From the NCBI GenBank assembly GCA_965153455.1, contig OZ234496.1, forward strand, positions 14,996,304-15,060,303: a stretch of DNA of 64,000 nt. Direction: 5' to 3'. Each line of letters starts with the position of its first letter. The stretch's first letter is position 1. This stretch comes from Sphagnum compactum (Eukaryota; Bryophyta; Sphagnopsida; Sphagnales). The position numbers and the translations under genes were made by a program. The notes under the pieces were generated by a model. That model was not told the DNA's origin. It did not search any database and was given only the letters and a program-made list of their open reading frames with translations. Positions 1 to 10,862 of the stretch are shown here, piece after piece.

Positions 1-110
1 ATCATATGTATCAAATATTTGGTAGCAAACAAAAAAAAAATTGTTCTATTTTTCTATTCAAAATTAGGGTTTTTTTTGTGGTGAAATTTCACCATGCATG
101 ATGTTAAAAA

Positions 111-221
111 CACTACAACAAAAGGTGTTCTTGTATGCCAAGTGATTTCATTGAATTTTGAATGAATTCACTGGTCTACTGAATGGGGACTAATGAATTG
201 CACCCACATTTTGTAGTAGTG
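111..221. mobile_element. short CACTA-like MITE candidate
   Basis: The segment begins CACTACAACAAAAGGTG and ends CACATTTTGTAGTAGTG, which are imperfect terminal inverted repeats of about 17 bp starting with the CACTA signature. Both flanks carry AAA, which would fit the 3-bp target duplication of CACTA (CMC/En-Spm) elements, although the flanks are A-rich and this is weak evidence. At 111 bp it has no coding capacity and would be a non-autonomous deletion derivative or MITE. No autonomous partner is seen in the window. Confidence 0.55.
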
Positions 222-1215
222 AAAAAACAAGTGTGTCTTGCATATTAGATTTATTTTAGAAGAAAATATCCCAAACTCACCATATTCCAAGGGGAAAAAA
301 TTGAAATTCCCATATTTAAATCATGAGTTCTTGTATTATATAATGAGGTTTCCTTTAAAAAGTTCCATTTGTGGAGGGTTTTGCATGTTGTGTATAGGTA
401 TTTTTACAAAAATATATATTCAACATTATAGTGAATAATTTTTCATAAAAAAATATATGATTTTGCATTATATGTAATTTCTTATGAATTCATACACATG
501 CATGCACTAGTAGAAAGTGGTCAAAATGTAACCACTGTATTTGTGACTACATGCGACTATTAGTTATTTGCAACTACATTTGGACATTTTTGCAAATATT
601 TCTTGTGTTAGTCATATTTACAACTATAATGCAACTATTTTGGTGTTCATCCTTCCATGTGAACAATATTTGGTTTAATTTTCATCGAGGAACAATAGTG
701 TTGTTGCAAACTTCATATGTTGCTTGTGTTTTCTCGTTGATGTAGTTTGCACTTTGTGATGATATGAATTTCAAAATGATTAATTTTCTAAGTCATTTTT
801 GTTTTTGTAATTTCAAAGTAACTTCTTTGAGTGCATTCAAATCATTGTTCATCACCTGAAAATTCTACAGTTTGCCCCCAAGTAGTTGCTAAATTCCAAC
901 AAGAATATTTCACACCTCACTACAAAAACTCCAAATGCTATTGAAAAATAACCCAAAAACTCTAAGTTCATTTCAATGATAGCTACTTGTTTTCACCTTT
1001 AGATTTTGAGGAGGGGCTAGAAAATTCCCCTTAAAATTTGAAGTGACAGCCACATTGAACTAAAGAATGTCCTACTGGGGCCAGACAAATAACTCTTACA
1101 CCAGCTTGCTTTTAACTTGACCCGCATCACATGCACTTCAGAGGTGAACCCCATTGCGCCCTTTGGAAAAATGAAAGGAAAAAAACACCAATACTCGCCT
1201 CATATCTACCAAAAC
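222..1215. other. AT-rich intergenic DNA, no gene seen
   Basis: The short open frames here are AT-rich and lack codon or motif signals. A CACTAGTAGAAA-like stretch near 507 and a CACTACAAAAAC stretch near 917 resemble CACTA termini, but I found no partner ends for them. Confidence 0.5.
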
Positions 1216-1463
1216 TTAGTCTTGGAACCCAATATCAGGACCCATGCTAAGTCATTTAGGACTTAAACCTACTTAGCATACATGAAGATTTTTATGTTAA
1301 GCTAACATTCACTTAACATTTAAGCTTATATATCACCCAATTAACATTGGGTGCCACCTAGGATGCCACTTAGATTTTCATTTAACATCGGGTGCCACCT
1401 AGGATGCCACTTAGATTAGTGTTTTTTTTAAAACATTAACTTAACATCAAGTGTGAATGCACC
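1216..1463. mobile_element. MITE family M1, copy 1
   Basis: The 3' end, read on the minus strand, is GGTGCATTCACACTTGATGTT, nearly the same as the 5' terminus of the copy at 15274-15489. The inside shares the blocks AACATTCACTTAA and GTGCCACCTA.GATGCCAC with that copy. In this copy the latter block is directly duplicated (about 1340-1375 and 1384-1417). The 5' end is diverged, so the left boundary is approximate. There is no coding capacity. Confidence 0.6.
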
Positions 1464-1738
1464 ATAAGATCCCTCCCCTCCTTGTTTTCAAGATGGGGGA
1501 TGGATATTCATAGATAATAAGAAGGTGCCTCCAAATGCACTAGGAAATCTCTCACAAGTTCTTCTTTACAGATGAAGAAGAGTTTTGTTTGTACTCAGAG
1601 AAGAGAAAAGGAAGGGCTACTAATGTTACAAAATCTTCTTCTTTGCAAGCACTCAAACACTGCCACGTGGGTTGATGCAAAACCACTCTGCAGTTGCTGC
1701 AAATCTCCTCTCCATCTCTTTTGTCTGTCTGTCTGTGG

Positions 1739-1742
1739 TCTG

Positions 1743-1770
<28 letters not shown>
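1739..1770 (+). repeat. (CT)n microsatellite
   Basis: A nearly uninterrupted run of CT dinucleotides sits about 250 bp upstream of the putative TATA box of the zinc-finger gene. It forms part of a longer CT-rich tract, 1690-2320, typical of plant promoter and leader regions. Confidence 0.85.
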
Positions 1771-1773
<3 letters not shown>

Positions 1774-1983
1774 ACTTTCTGTGTGTGGGTTTGGACATTG
1801 GACCTTTTTGTTTGTTTTTGTTGTTACTTGTGATTACTGTTGTTGCAGTTTGTTTTGTTGTTTCTCCCAAACAACAATAGAGAAAGTGGAGAAGGAGAGC
1901 TTGCTTGGAGTTTTAATCCAAATCCTCCTGAAGATCTTCTTCACATCCCTATTCAGCATCCCCACCCACCCATTCCACAAGAC

Positions 1984-1992
1984 TATATATTA
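1984..1992 (+). promoter_or_regulatory. putative TATA box of the zinc-finger gene
   Basis: TATATATTA lies in a GC-mixed stretch and is followed about 25-30 bp later by a strongly CT-rich tract, a usual plant transcription start context. It is the best TATA-like site upstream of the coding start at 3039. Inferred from sequence only. Confidence 0.4.
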
Positions 1993-2014
1993 TAGTCTCT
2001 CCTCATCCTCTTTG

Positions 2015-3038
2015 CCTCCCCCCCCTTTTTTTTCTCTCTTGGGACCTCTGTGTTTTTTGCAATCCACAATCCATTTCCATTTGCATCATCATCCCCCATC
2101 CCCCCCTTTCCCTGTTCATGTGTTTTCTTTTCAATTGCATTTCTCCACCCGACTTTGTGTTGGAGCTCTTTTGGGTTGTGTTGTTGTTGCTTGACTTCTT
2201 GCTACTTGCCCCCGATGGTTCTGTCTCAGTCTCTCTCACAGTCTCTCAGAGAACTTGTCTCTCTCAGATCTCTCTGTCTCTGTCTCTGTCTCCATCTTTC
2301 TCTCATTGCTTCTGATGTGAGTTTTGTGGAGTTGTGTACATAAAAGTTCTGGCCACCATTTTGGTTTGTTGATCTTTTCTTCTTCTTCTTCTTCTTCATG
2401 CATTTGCAGCATTTGTGTTTGGTGGGGTTGGTTCTTTTTTTGTTTGCTTTGATTGGGTCGGTGGGGTAAGGGGCCACAGTAGCGATTCATTCTGTTGCAG
2501 ATTGGCATTTTGCCTCCTGCAACTCATTTCATGGCAGATTGCGGTGGTATTTCTGTGCTTGAATCTTTTGTTTTGTGTAGTATTTTTGTGTTGAGCGATT
2601 TGAGGTGCAATTGGGTTTCCTGCAAAGGGACGATTCAATTGCTGCTGCTGCTGCTACCCAATCAACGCCTTGGTTCTGTGTGACATTCTCACATGATTCT
2701 TGCTCACAATTTTTGCCTCAAGATCCATACCCAAAGACCCAGATCATCACGCTCTTTTTGGGTGTCGCTGGATTTCGGAATTCTGGGCAAAATGGAAATG
2801 TGACCCAATTCTCTCCCTTCAATTTGCCATTCTCTGGCTTGGGTTCTCAGGAGCTTGGAATGTCACAAGCTATGGCTGCTGCTGGGGCCATGCATCATCA
2901 TCAGCTGTGGTGGTGGTGGTGGTGGTAAGGGAAATTCTTGTTCTCAAACCAGAGACAAAAAAGAAGTGTAGAGAAAACACTCAATTGGGGATTGAGAGAA
3001 CAAACAAACACTGCAAGACAGAATTTATTCAGAGATAG
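2015..3038 (+). other. presumed long 5' leader of the zinc-finger gene
   Basis: This CT-rich, pyrimidine-biased stretch lies between the TATA-like site and the inferred start codon at 3039. It contains (CTT)n near 2378-2397 and (GGT)n at 2907-2926. A good donor-like GGTAAGG follows the GGT run at 2927, so part of the leader may be spliced. An open frame at 2605-2928 ends in a run of tryptophans from the GGT repeat. It cannot be joined to the downstream coding exon because an in-frame TAG stands immediately before the ATG. Confidence 0.4.
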
Positions 3039-6000
3039 ATGTATGGAGGTGATAATTCTTCTGGAGGGCATTACACAAACAGGCTGCACAAACATCCCCG
3101 CCTCTCCAGGTACATTTTAAACTACTCTCCCACAACACTCCCTTTTTCTTTGGCATAAAAGATGATGATGGCCTTGTGTTCTGCAAAGCCCACCTAGCTG
3201 GAATGTGGGCATGCAGAAAATCATACAACAGAGAAACAAAATACAGATGTTGGGTGCTAACTAACCTCACTAGCAATGCATTTACAACTCTCCTCATGAT
3301 CACCAATTTCTTCTATGCAGTGCCCTTGAATCCCGAAACTACCTGAAAAAGGTTTGCTCTGATTCGGATGTGGAATTCAGTTCTGGTTCAAAATTGGATT
3401 GGGTATTACCTATGTGTCATCACATTGTGTTCCTGCACTATGAATGTGTCTAGTGTAGCTGAATGTATTTTCATTTTCTTAGAAACTATGGTTTTGGCAT
3501 TGAAATGTGAAGGTCCACTTTCTCAAAGCCTTTCAAAATAGTGACAGTGCTTCAACTCTATAAAAGTTGAGTACATTTGAAAGTAGGCTCATTGATGGTG
3601 TTTTTAAAAATGTGAAGAAAATTAACAGGAACTGTTTTGCACAGGATGCAGGGACTGCCGGAGAAAATAAATGGGCAGGCAGCCATACTGCAAAGGGGGA
3701 AGCAACCTCGACCACTGGAGGATGGGAACTGGGTTTGTGATGACCCTTCATGCAGCAATGTCAACTATCCCCGCAGAACTGAGGTTGTCCCATGGTGCAT
3801 TCAACCAGTTATCCTCATCTCCTCAAGAAAGGAAGTTCATGTGTTTTTTGCTTGAGTGGCACTCAGGACAATTGGGATGGCAAACCGATCAGTTTATGCT
3901 GCTGATACACAGTGAGGATATTTCAGACTATTTGTTCTGTGATTCCCAAAGTGCTGTGATGTGCAGAGTTTACAAGAATCAGCTCATGGGTTTTTGCAAT
4001 AAAAGAGTTCAGTTCTGGTTAGAATGTCAGAGAGAGAATTGTTCACACACAAGTTTTCAAAACCATGGAAAGGACACTAATATTACCACCACCCGTATGT
4101 TGTTGTATGTGCAATTTTAGTGCAACAAGTGTGGGAAGCATAGAGGCCCGCTGGGGGATGCAGTGGTGAAGGCCTACATAGAGACAATCAAAATTGCTCG
4201 AGAACTGAACCCTGCACCACCAGGGCTATTCAATGCACACCTGGTAAGAAGTCATCCTCTTGCCTCTGATCAGCACTCCCAGATCTATCACCTACACATG
4301 ACTGTTGTTGTAGAGCTTCCTGACATGAATGCTGTTCACATTAGTGCCAGACAAAAGATTTCAAGTTGGTAACAAATGACAGTGCAGATATCAGGGGCTG
4401 CTGATTGTGGGAGCACGTTGGTGAGAGGTATGCTTCCTCATTTAAGCAGCACTGATGTCCCGGCTCAGCAAGGTGGAATCTCAATATCCTCAGGAGGAGG
4501 AGGAGGCTCCAGCCGTATCAGTAGTGTAGATGAGATAGAGCCTTGGATGAATACTGATTTTGAGGGACCGCTTTTTCCCTCATTTGCATCTCATTATGTG
4601 ACTGGAGATGGAGGCATGTCTGGCCGGAGATCCACTCTTAGGTATGTTCCCAAGCCATAAGCTTCTGCCAAACCTGTTAAGGCAAGGCCCTCTGTGCAAG
4701 CATCTAGAACCCATGTCTGTTTATGAATGCTTTCCAGTTTTACATGTCTAGGCTCGCACGAAATCCATAGCTGTGCTTAGGTGGGGTGCAACTTTGGGAT
4801 CATACATCAAGTGATGTTTGTCTGAAAGCTTTCTAGATGGAAATCTGAACTCTTCAAGTATGTGAAGGAAAGTCCCTCTAGAGCAATCATGTGACACTCC
4901 TGAATTGCTCCATCCAAACAGTGAATGTGGTCTCTTGCCCCAAAGGATGCATCAAGCAAAGTTTTGCATGTATGGGTATTGTTTCAGAAGAAATGGTGTT
5001 TTCCTGCATTGTCTCCAAGCTATTGGACAGGCCCTTTTGAGAACTACAATCATTGGAAATTTGAGGGTTTGTGCAGTGCTGCAACTGAAGGTAAGCGCTT
5101 GGCAGAGCAATTGGTTGCTTCATTTGCAGCATCAACAGATCCGGTAGCGGATGCTGGCGAATGCCTGGCCTCTGCTGCACTCTGGCTACAGACAATGAAA
5201 TCCAGAATGCAAACTGCTGATTCAGTAGGTCTAGCAACATCATCAATTTCGGGTCTGGGCAGCGGCTCCAGTGGCAGAGGCTCACTGGGAAGCCTCCGAA
5301 CTCCTCTAAATGGAGTCAATATGCTCTCACAACCTCACGTAGGTGTTGCTACCAATGTTGGGATGACCTCTGGCTCGGGTGGCCTGGGCAGTCTGGCAAT
5401 AAATTCTGGACCTGGAATTTCTCGTAACCTGCTGGGAAGCTCTGTAGGAGGACATGGCAACACCCCTGGTGCCATGGGGAGCTTGTTGGGTTCACATGGG
5501 AAAATGGGTTGCCCAGGAGTATGCTTTGAGGATTTCAAAGACAGACCCAGTGATTTCTTGCGGGTATGTGTGCCTTGTTTCTTATGCATGCCATTTCCAT
5601 TTCGCTTCAATGAAAAAGTCTAATTGCTGCGCTAGGCTCCTCAATGCATGATTTTGTGTACAAAACTGCCAGGAATTTGGAGACCCAGCAGCAGTGACTG
5701 CAACAGCCATGGGAGGTGGCCAGAGGCCTGAACCAGGAGTGAATGGCAATTGGGAATGTGAAGATTGCAAAAATGTCAACTTTCCACGACGGTGAGCTGT
5801 GTTCATTGACCCCCCAAACCTTTTCCCCAATGTGGAGAGGACCAAGGAAGCTACTTGTTTGGGATTTTGGCTATTATTTTACCTTGCTTCCACATATTTT
5901 TGTGTCGTTTGGAAGCATGTGGAACTTCAATAATGTGTGGCCTGAGTGTTGTGAGGTAAATTGTGGGCTGCCGGTGGAACAGCACAAACTGCTTCCAGTG

Positions 6001-6088
6001 CCATAAACGGCGGGGTCTGAAAGGAGATGACATTGTCCGCAACTATGTACGGAGTTTGATTGAAGACCCTGGCAGCATACACAGTTGA
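3039..6088 (+). CDS. RanBP2-type zinc finger protein, two fingers
   Basis: I rebuilt seven coding exons: 3039-3109, 3645-3783, 4121-4243, 4388-4641, 5077-5563, 5673-5791 and 5983-6088. All introns are GT-AG and all phases agree, giving 432 residues. Finger 1 (residues about 51-76) has W53 and zinc ligands C55, C60, C71 and C74. Finger 2 (about 383-408) has W385 and C387, C390, C401 and C404. Both contain the N-V-N-[YF]-P-R-R core typical of this fold, which in other family members binds single-stranded RNA or ubiquitin. Each finger is split by an intron just before its last cysteine pair, suggesting an old duplication. The middle (about residues 105-355) is Gly/Ser-rich with a short predicted helix of the form AEQLVASFAAS. 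The start codon is the first ATG of an open exon preceded by an in-frame stop. Finger type is well supported; an RNA-binding role is inferred and the exact orthologue is not recognised. Confidence 0.85.
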
Positions 6089-6772
6089 GATCCAGTTCTT
6101 CTATAGTCCTCTTCTTCAATTGTGTACCCAAAATCAGTTGAGCATTCTTGCCATCCTCTGAGGTGGGCTAGGATCTCAGAAATGCTTTACAAAGTTCAAA
6201 ACTGGAAGACTACCTTTACAGAGGTCTCACAGAATGAGGGTGCGCATGACCAACACAGCTCCATTGGCGCCTAAATTACACTTGATGATAAAATCCCAAG
6301 CTGCTATCTTGCTGGACCACATTGAAGTGAAAACTAATTCTTGTAATGAATACTAGTTTTCTGGTATTGATTCTTATGTTAAATCCCAAGAGAATCAGGT
6401 GAGGAGTCATGATAGTGTGTTGCAGAGCGGTTGGTTTCTTGGGTGTGTCAAGTTCAAGTGGTTGGGAATTCAAGGTTAGTTAAAGAGTTAATTCAGAGTG
6501 ATGATGACTTTCTCAAGTTGAATTTCAGTTTGTTAGTTTTTTGAAGTGCACACATATACTTGATGTTCAAGGGAGTTTTTGATAGTCTCCCTTACTTATC
6601 GAGTGAAATGCTAAAGAAGAAGAGAGTAGGAAACTTGGGAGAAAGGGGTGATCATCTTTGCAACTGATGTGGCGGATTTGGGGCACTGTGTGCATATGGA
6701 TTCTCTGTTTTCAATTCTTTGGTCATAACAATTTTGAAAGATGAGTTTTTGTCTGTCAACAACCGCAAGCAG
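6089..6772 (+). other. 3' flank of the zinc-finger gene
   Basis: This is the presumed 3' untranslated region and downstream flank. No coding frame with support is seen. Confidence 0.45.
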
Positions 6773-6946
6773 TGTGCCTTCAAACATCAAACATGAGCAG
6801 TGGTTACAAATTGCAACATAAAAACACTCTTGTGCCTTCAAACATCAAACATGAGCAGTGGTTACAAATTGCAACATAAAAACACTCTTGTGCCTTCAAA
6901 CATCAAACATGAGCAGTGGTTACGAATTGCAACATAAAAACACTCT
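6773..6946. repeat. tandem repeat, 3 x 58 bp
   Basis: Three head-to-tail 58-bp units begin at 6773, 6831 and 6889, each starting TGTGCCTTCAAACATCAAAC. They are almost identical; one A-to-G change is visible in the third unit. The near-identity suggests a recent expansion. 58 is not a multiple of three and no coding frame is kept. Confidence 0.95.
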
Positions 6947-8135
6947 CGAAACTGAATTATTTTCCAAATAGAGTCTCCACATGATCATGTCAGTTATGTT
7001 ATGATTACTGATTTATTGATTGATTAATTATTTATTGTAGTTTATTGTAGTCGATCACAGTTTTTTATTACCGCATAATCCTTTTGGATTCTTTCAGAGA
7101 GCACTTGAACACGGCAGCAGATTTACAAGTGCACACTGAAATTCATTCTACTTAAAACTTGAACTTCATCCAAATTGTAGTCCAACAATTGTATTTATTA
7201 TCCTTATGGATTGTCATTTAAAGGGACAGAGACATTATGTGACAAGCTGCTTGTTTCAGAATGTTAGAGACACACTGACATTCAGGAAAGGTGGTCTGGA
7301 ACTGGAGATGGATGAGAAGCAGGGATCTGATCTGGTATTTTGGAGATGAGGGAGGCAAGGGACTCAGAAATAAATAATCCACTAGTACTCTGCTTTGATC
7401 AAGCTCTACTGATATAATCCTGAGCTTCCTTTGGTTGCAAAAATAGGGGAGCTAAGGATGCTCTGACTGGCTTCGGCAGATTCAGCAGCAGCTGATAGAG
7501 GATGCTCTGTAATCCAGTAGTAGGATTATCATAGTTGTAGACAAAATTGTTATTGATGATGCCAACCGAAAGAAACATACATGAAACAGGGAGTGAAGGC
7601 TTTCTTCACGACCCTCCCCCCCCCCCCACCCACCCACCCTCTTGTACTGTTCGAGGAAACTCTGTGCTGAATAACAAAATACTACATTACTACTACACAT
7701 AGAGAGGGCTATGACTCTGAGCAAAAACTTCCAAAGCAGCTTGGAAGAACAAGCTATTTCATCCGCTGCAGCTGCAGTAACTAATAAATACCATTTGTCT
7801 CTCATAAGAGATTGCGTTCTTCAAACCACACTAGAAGTTGGAAGCATGACCAAACCCTACCTTTCCTGCTGTCCATTTCTAATTGCAAAACAACTCTTGG
7901 ATATGTGATTCGTATATGTTTATGCACTAGGCATGGTTGCAAAAGTTCACAAAACACAACAAGCAAGCAAGCAAGCTTGCTTGCTTGCTGTAATGTTTTC
8001 TGAAGCTCATATAATAGATCATTTTTACTAATTCAGTCTAATTCATGAGCAGCTCTCAGAGAACAAGATTCTTTAATAGCTATTTCTACATCCTTGAATG
8101 GCAAGTGTGAAATGGAAAGTCTGTAGGGTTTGAGA
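6947..8135. other. intergenic region between convergent genes
   Basis: This lies between the + strand zinc-finger gene and the - strand HMA gene. It includes a C12 run at 7616-7627 followed by (ACCC)n, and a palindrome at 7962-7989. No supported gene is seen; part is presumably the 3' UTR of the HMA gene on the minus strand. Confidence 0.45.
7962..7989. repeat. perfect 28-bp palindrome of (CAAG)n/(CTTG)n
   Basis: An AGCAAGCAAGCAAG arm is followed directly by its reverse complement, with the centre at the HindIII-like AAGCTT between 7975 and 7976. It is a cruciform-capable site or a simple-repeat inversion. No function can be assigned. Confidence 0.9.
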
Positions 8136-9715
8136 TCAGTAGTAGACCTGCTTGATGTAGTTGGGGTTGGTGATGGGCTGGTTGGAGTACTCATCTATGT
8201 AGCTGTAGTTTGCAGGGTAAGATTGGCTTGGTCTGTAGTTGCTGAAGTACAATGGCATTGGCTGATAATCTCCTGCTCCTCGCATCAGATCTCTTGGGTC
8301 TACTGCATGAGATTCATAGTACTGTGGACCTCCATAACCTTCTCCTCCTCCTGCTCCTCCTGCTGTCCATGGATCAACTGCCTGAAACTGTCTGGGATCG
8401 GCTGGCATGTACCCATTTCGTTGTAGTCCTTGCAGCAGTGGCTTGTTCGGTCCTTGAAAATCCTTGTCACCACTGACATTGCTGCCCTTTTTGTTACTGC
8501 CTTTTTTGGTCTCACCTGAATCATGTTCCATATTGTTGTCATTGTTGATCTTGCTCTTCTGATCACCCATCTTTTCACTCTTCTCATGTGATGACTTCTC
8601 GTCCTTCTCACCCTTCTCACCCTTCTCACCTTTCCCCTTGATGTCGCCCAGCTGCTTGCCACCCTTGTGATCACCCTGCAGCTTGCCATCACCCAGCCCG
8701 CCAGAATCAGCTTCCTTGAAGGCCACTTGTTTTTTGTTGGGGTTTGAATCTGTTGTTGGCCAGTAGGAGGCTTTCCTGTTCACATGTTTCTTGAGCTTCT
8801 TCAACACTGCTGCTGCATCTGCATAACCCGTAACTGTCACTTTGCTCTTGCTTTTGTCAGTGGTCACAGATACCACCCCTGCATCATATTGCAGTGAAGC
8901 GCACACATTGCACAAGATTATTATGTCAGCAATTTGTTGCTGTATCTTTCTCAACATTTTTCTAAGAATCAGTGTCTGTCTGTCACGGAATTTCCCACTC
9001 TTGAGATTAGCTGGAGTGCCCTATTTCAAGATGACAAGTTCATCCACAGAGCAGCAGCAGAAGGGTCCTCCATCTTCTCTAGTTTCATGTGCTCTTATTC
9101 AGACACTACAGAGCTCTTGAAGAATTTTTTTGACAATCCAGATCAAAGAAACAGCTTCACAAAATCAGTAGTGTCCTGGAGTGATGGATCCTTGGAAGTG
9201 ATGTTGTGAAATGCACATACCATTGACTTCACCAGCTTCTTCTTTGGCTTTCTCCTCACATTTTTCGCAGCACATTTTCACTTTGAACTCAGTTTTCTGC
9301 AAATAAAGAGCTTCCAAAATAAATGTGTGACAAAAACATTATCTCTAGATCCAGCAAGAAGACTAGAAGTGCAAGTTGAGCTGCACACGATATTCCAAAC
9401 CTTACTCCAGTGTCTTAGAATAGTAGCTGGCCGGGATAGTAGCAAACATTACCTCAGGGAAAAGAAAAAACAAAATTGCACGGGAGTTCAGAGACACGAA
9501 AATAGCAGCAGCAGCAGCAACAAGAAGCTGGTGCCAGAAAAAAGGCTGCTTACTGGAACCGACGGTGCCTTAGGCTTCGACGCAGGAGTCGACAACTCTT
9601 TGTCGTTTTTGTTGTTGTTGTTGTTTTTGCTGCTGTTGTTGTCGTTGTTGTTGTTTCCTCCTTTGCCGTTGCTCTCGGTAATCCATTTTGGATCCTTGTT
9701 CTTGTGACTCATCAT
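8136..9715 (-). CDS. heavy-metal-associated (HMA) domain plant protein
   Basis: Three coding exons on the minus strand are 9715-9554, 9296-9221 and 8878-8136. Introns are GT-AG with phases 0 and 1, giving 326 residues. Residues 1-54 are rich in Asn and Lys, encoded by a CAA/AAC repeat. Residues 55-120 form one HMA domain: the metal site is M62-C63-C64-E-K-C67 (MxCxxC), followed by the family's G-V-V-S-V and K-V-T-V-T-G strands and an A-V-L-K-K-L helix. The middle is Lys/Glu/Gly-rich with short GEK repeats, and the tail is Tyr/Pro/Asn-rich. This is the layout of plant HPP/HIPP metallochaperone-like proteins, which bind soft metals such as copper, zinc or cadmium. The C-terminus ends in QVYY with no CaaX box, so it is better called HPP than HIPP. 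The ATG at 9715 directly follows a TTTTTTGCAG acceptor, so a 5' UTR exon probably lies upstream, within 9716-10740. Confidence 0.88.
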
Positions 9716-10740
9716 CTGCAAAAAAGTTCCACAAATGTTCCAAATCTTTCTTCAGCAAATGCTTCAAATCCATTTCACATCCTTCTTCAACAAATATAAT
9801 TTCCTTGCAACAAAATTCCTCCTCTAAAAAAGAGGAATATTACGAAGAATTGCGTGATATCATCATCATCGACATCACAGCTGCCATTGATGATCGGAGC
9901 ATCTCTCTAATCCTTCTTCTTCACTGCAGGATTTGTTTTCTCTCATCCTTCTGCAGTAGCTTCACAATCAAAGCTTCGCCACAAGCAACAAAAAGACCAG
10001 CAAATAAAAATGTAGGCAGAGGATCTTTACAACGTCTTCAAAAACGCATCATCATCACATCACCAGGAAGAAGGAAGCCCGCTGATCGGAATGATCATTG
10101 AAAGGAAATGAAAGAAAGTACGCCTTCTTCACTAATCTGTCGAACGACATGAGCTTCGACACTATAATCAAAGAAAATTTTACAAGGAAAAACAACAAAG
10201 ATTACTACTAAGAAAGTCCCTCATCGATGCAGCAGGACGCCGATATATATCATGGACTAGGCGGCCACTATCTGCAATCAAGCGTTAGATCAACAACAAC
10301 AAACAACAACAACAACCAGAATAATATATCTACTAAACAAAAGAAAAAAACAAACAAGCGCCGACGACGACCTCAAGAATATTATTGCCATCTCCCTCTA
10401 CACTATATATCATCACACCTGCTTGAAAGTGCTTCAGAACCAGCAGGGCCAGCAGAACCAGAATCTGATAATAAGGAGTCTAAGAAGAAGGGAAAAGGAG
10501 AAAAAATGAGTACCTCATCGATGGACGCCATCTCCACGGAATGCGGAGTTGTTTCCGCGAGCTCCAATTTTTTTTTTTGCAGAAGATTAATCCGAACGAA
10601 ATGCAACAAAACTGCGTCTCTGAGCGAGCTAGCGAGCGAGGTCTTCCTCCTCCGGCAAAGTAATTTGTTTCCTGAGATCTAGAAGTAAAATTTGTGCAAC
10701 AAGGGAGAAAGAAGCCGCAGCAGCAGCGAGAGCAAAACCT
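9716..10740 (-). other. presumed spliced 5' leader of the HMA gene
   Basis: This is the region between the putative TATA box near 10772 and the coding start. It includes CAA/AAC, CTT and GCAGCA repeats. Open frames on the plus strand (9688-10101, 10227-10682) are low-complexity and unsupported. The position of the leader exon or exons cannot be fixed from sequence. Confidence 0.35.
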
Positions 10741-10768
10741 GTGAGGGAATGGCGAAGAAGCTGCTTTG

Positions 10769-10776
10769 CTTTATAA
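10769..10776 (-). promoter_or_regulatory. putative TATA box of the HMA gene
   Basis: On the minus strand the sequence reads GAGCTTATAAAGC, a good plant TATA box (TTATAAAG). It is the best candidate upstream of the HMA coding region and would place transcription start near 10740. Confidence 0.45.
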
Positions 10777-10862
10777 GCTCTGCTGCTGCTTCTGCTCCTG
10801 CAGGCACTGCAACAAAGAACTGATTGTGCGAAAGAGCCGGAAGACTTCGTACGTGAGAGAGA

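Noticed and set aside
1572-2343. Several overlapping plus- and minus-strand open frames over the CT-rich region
   Set aside because: They translate simple CT/GA repeats (Ser-Leu or Arg-Glu runs), overlap each other, and lie in the presumed promoter and leader.
2605-2928. 107-codon plus-strand frame ending in a tryptophan run, possibly the N-terminus of the zinc-finger protein
   Set aside because: It ends in the GGT repeat and cannot be spliced in phase to the exon at 3039, because an in-frame TAG precedes that ATG. Kept only as a possible leader ORF.
8300-8692. Minus-strand 130-codon frame inside the HMA gene
   Set aside because: A shadow in another frame of the real HMA exon; it arises from the repetitive Lys/Glu/Gly codons.
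9327-10682. Plus-strand frames opposite the HMA leader
   Set aside because: Composed of poly-Leu, poly-Ser or poly-Asn from triplet repeats on the other strand; no domain.
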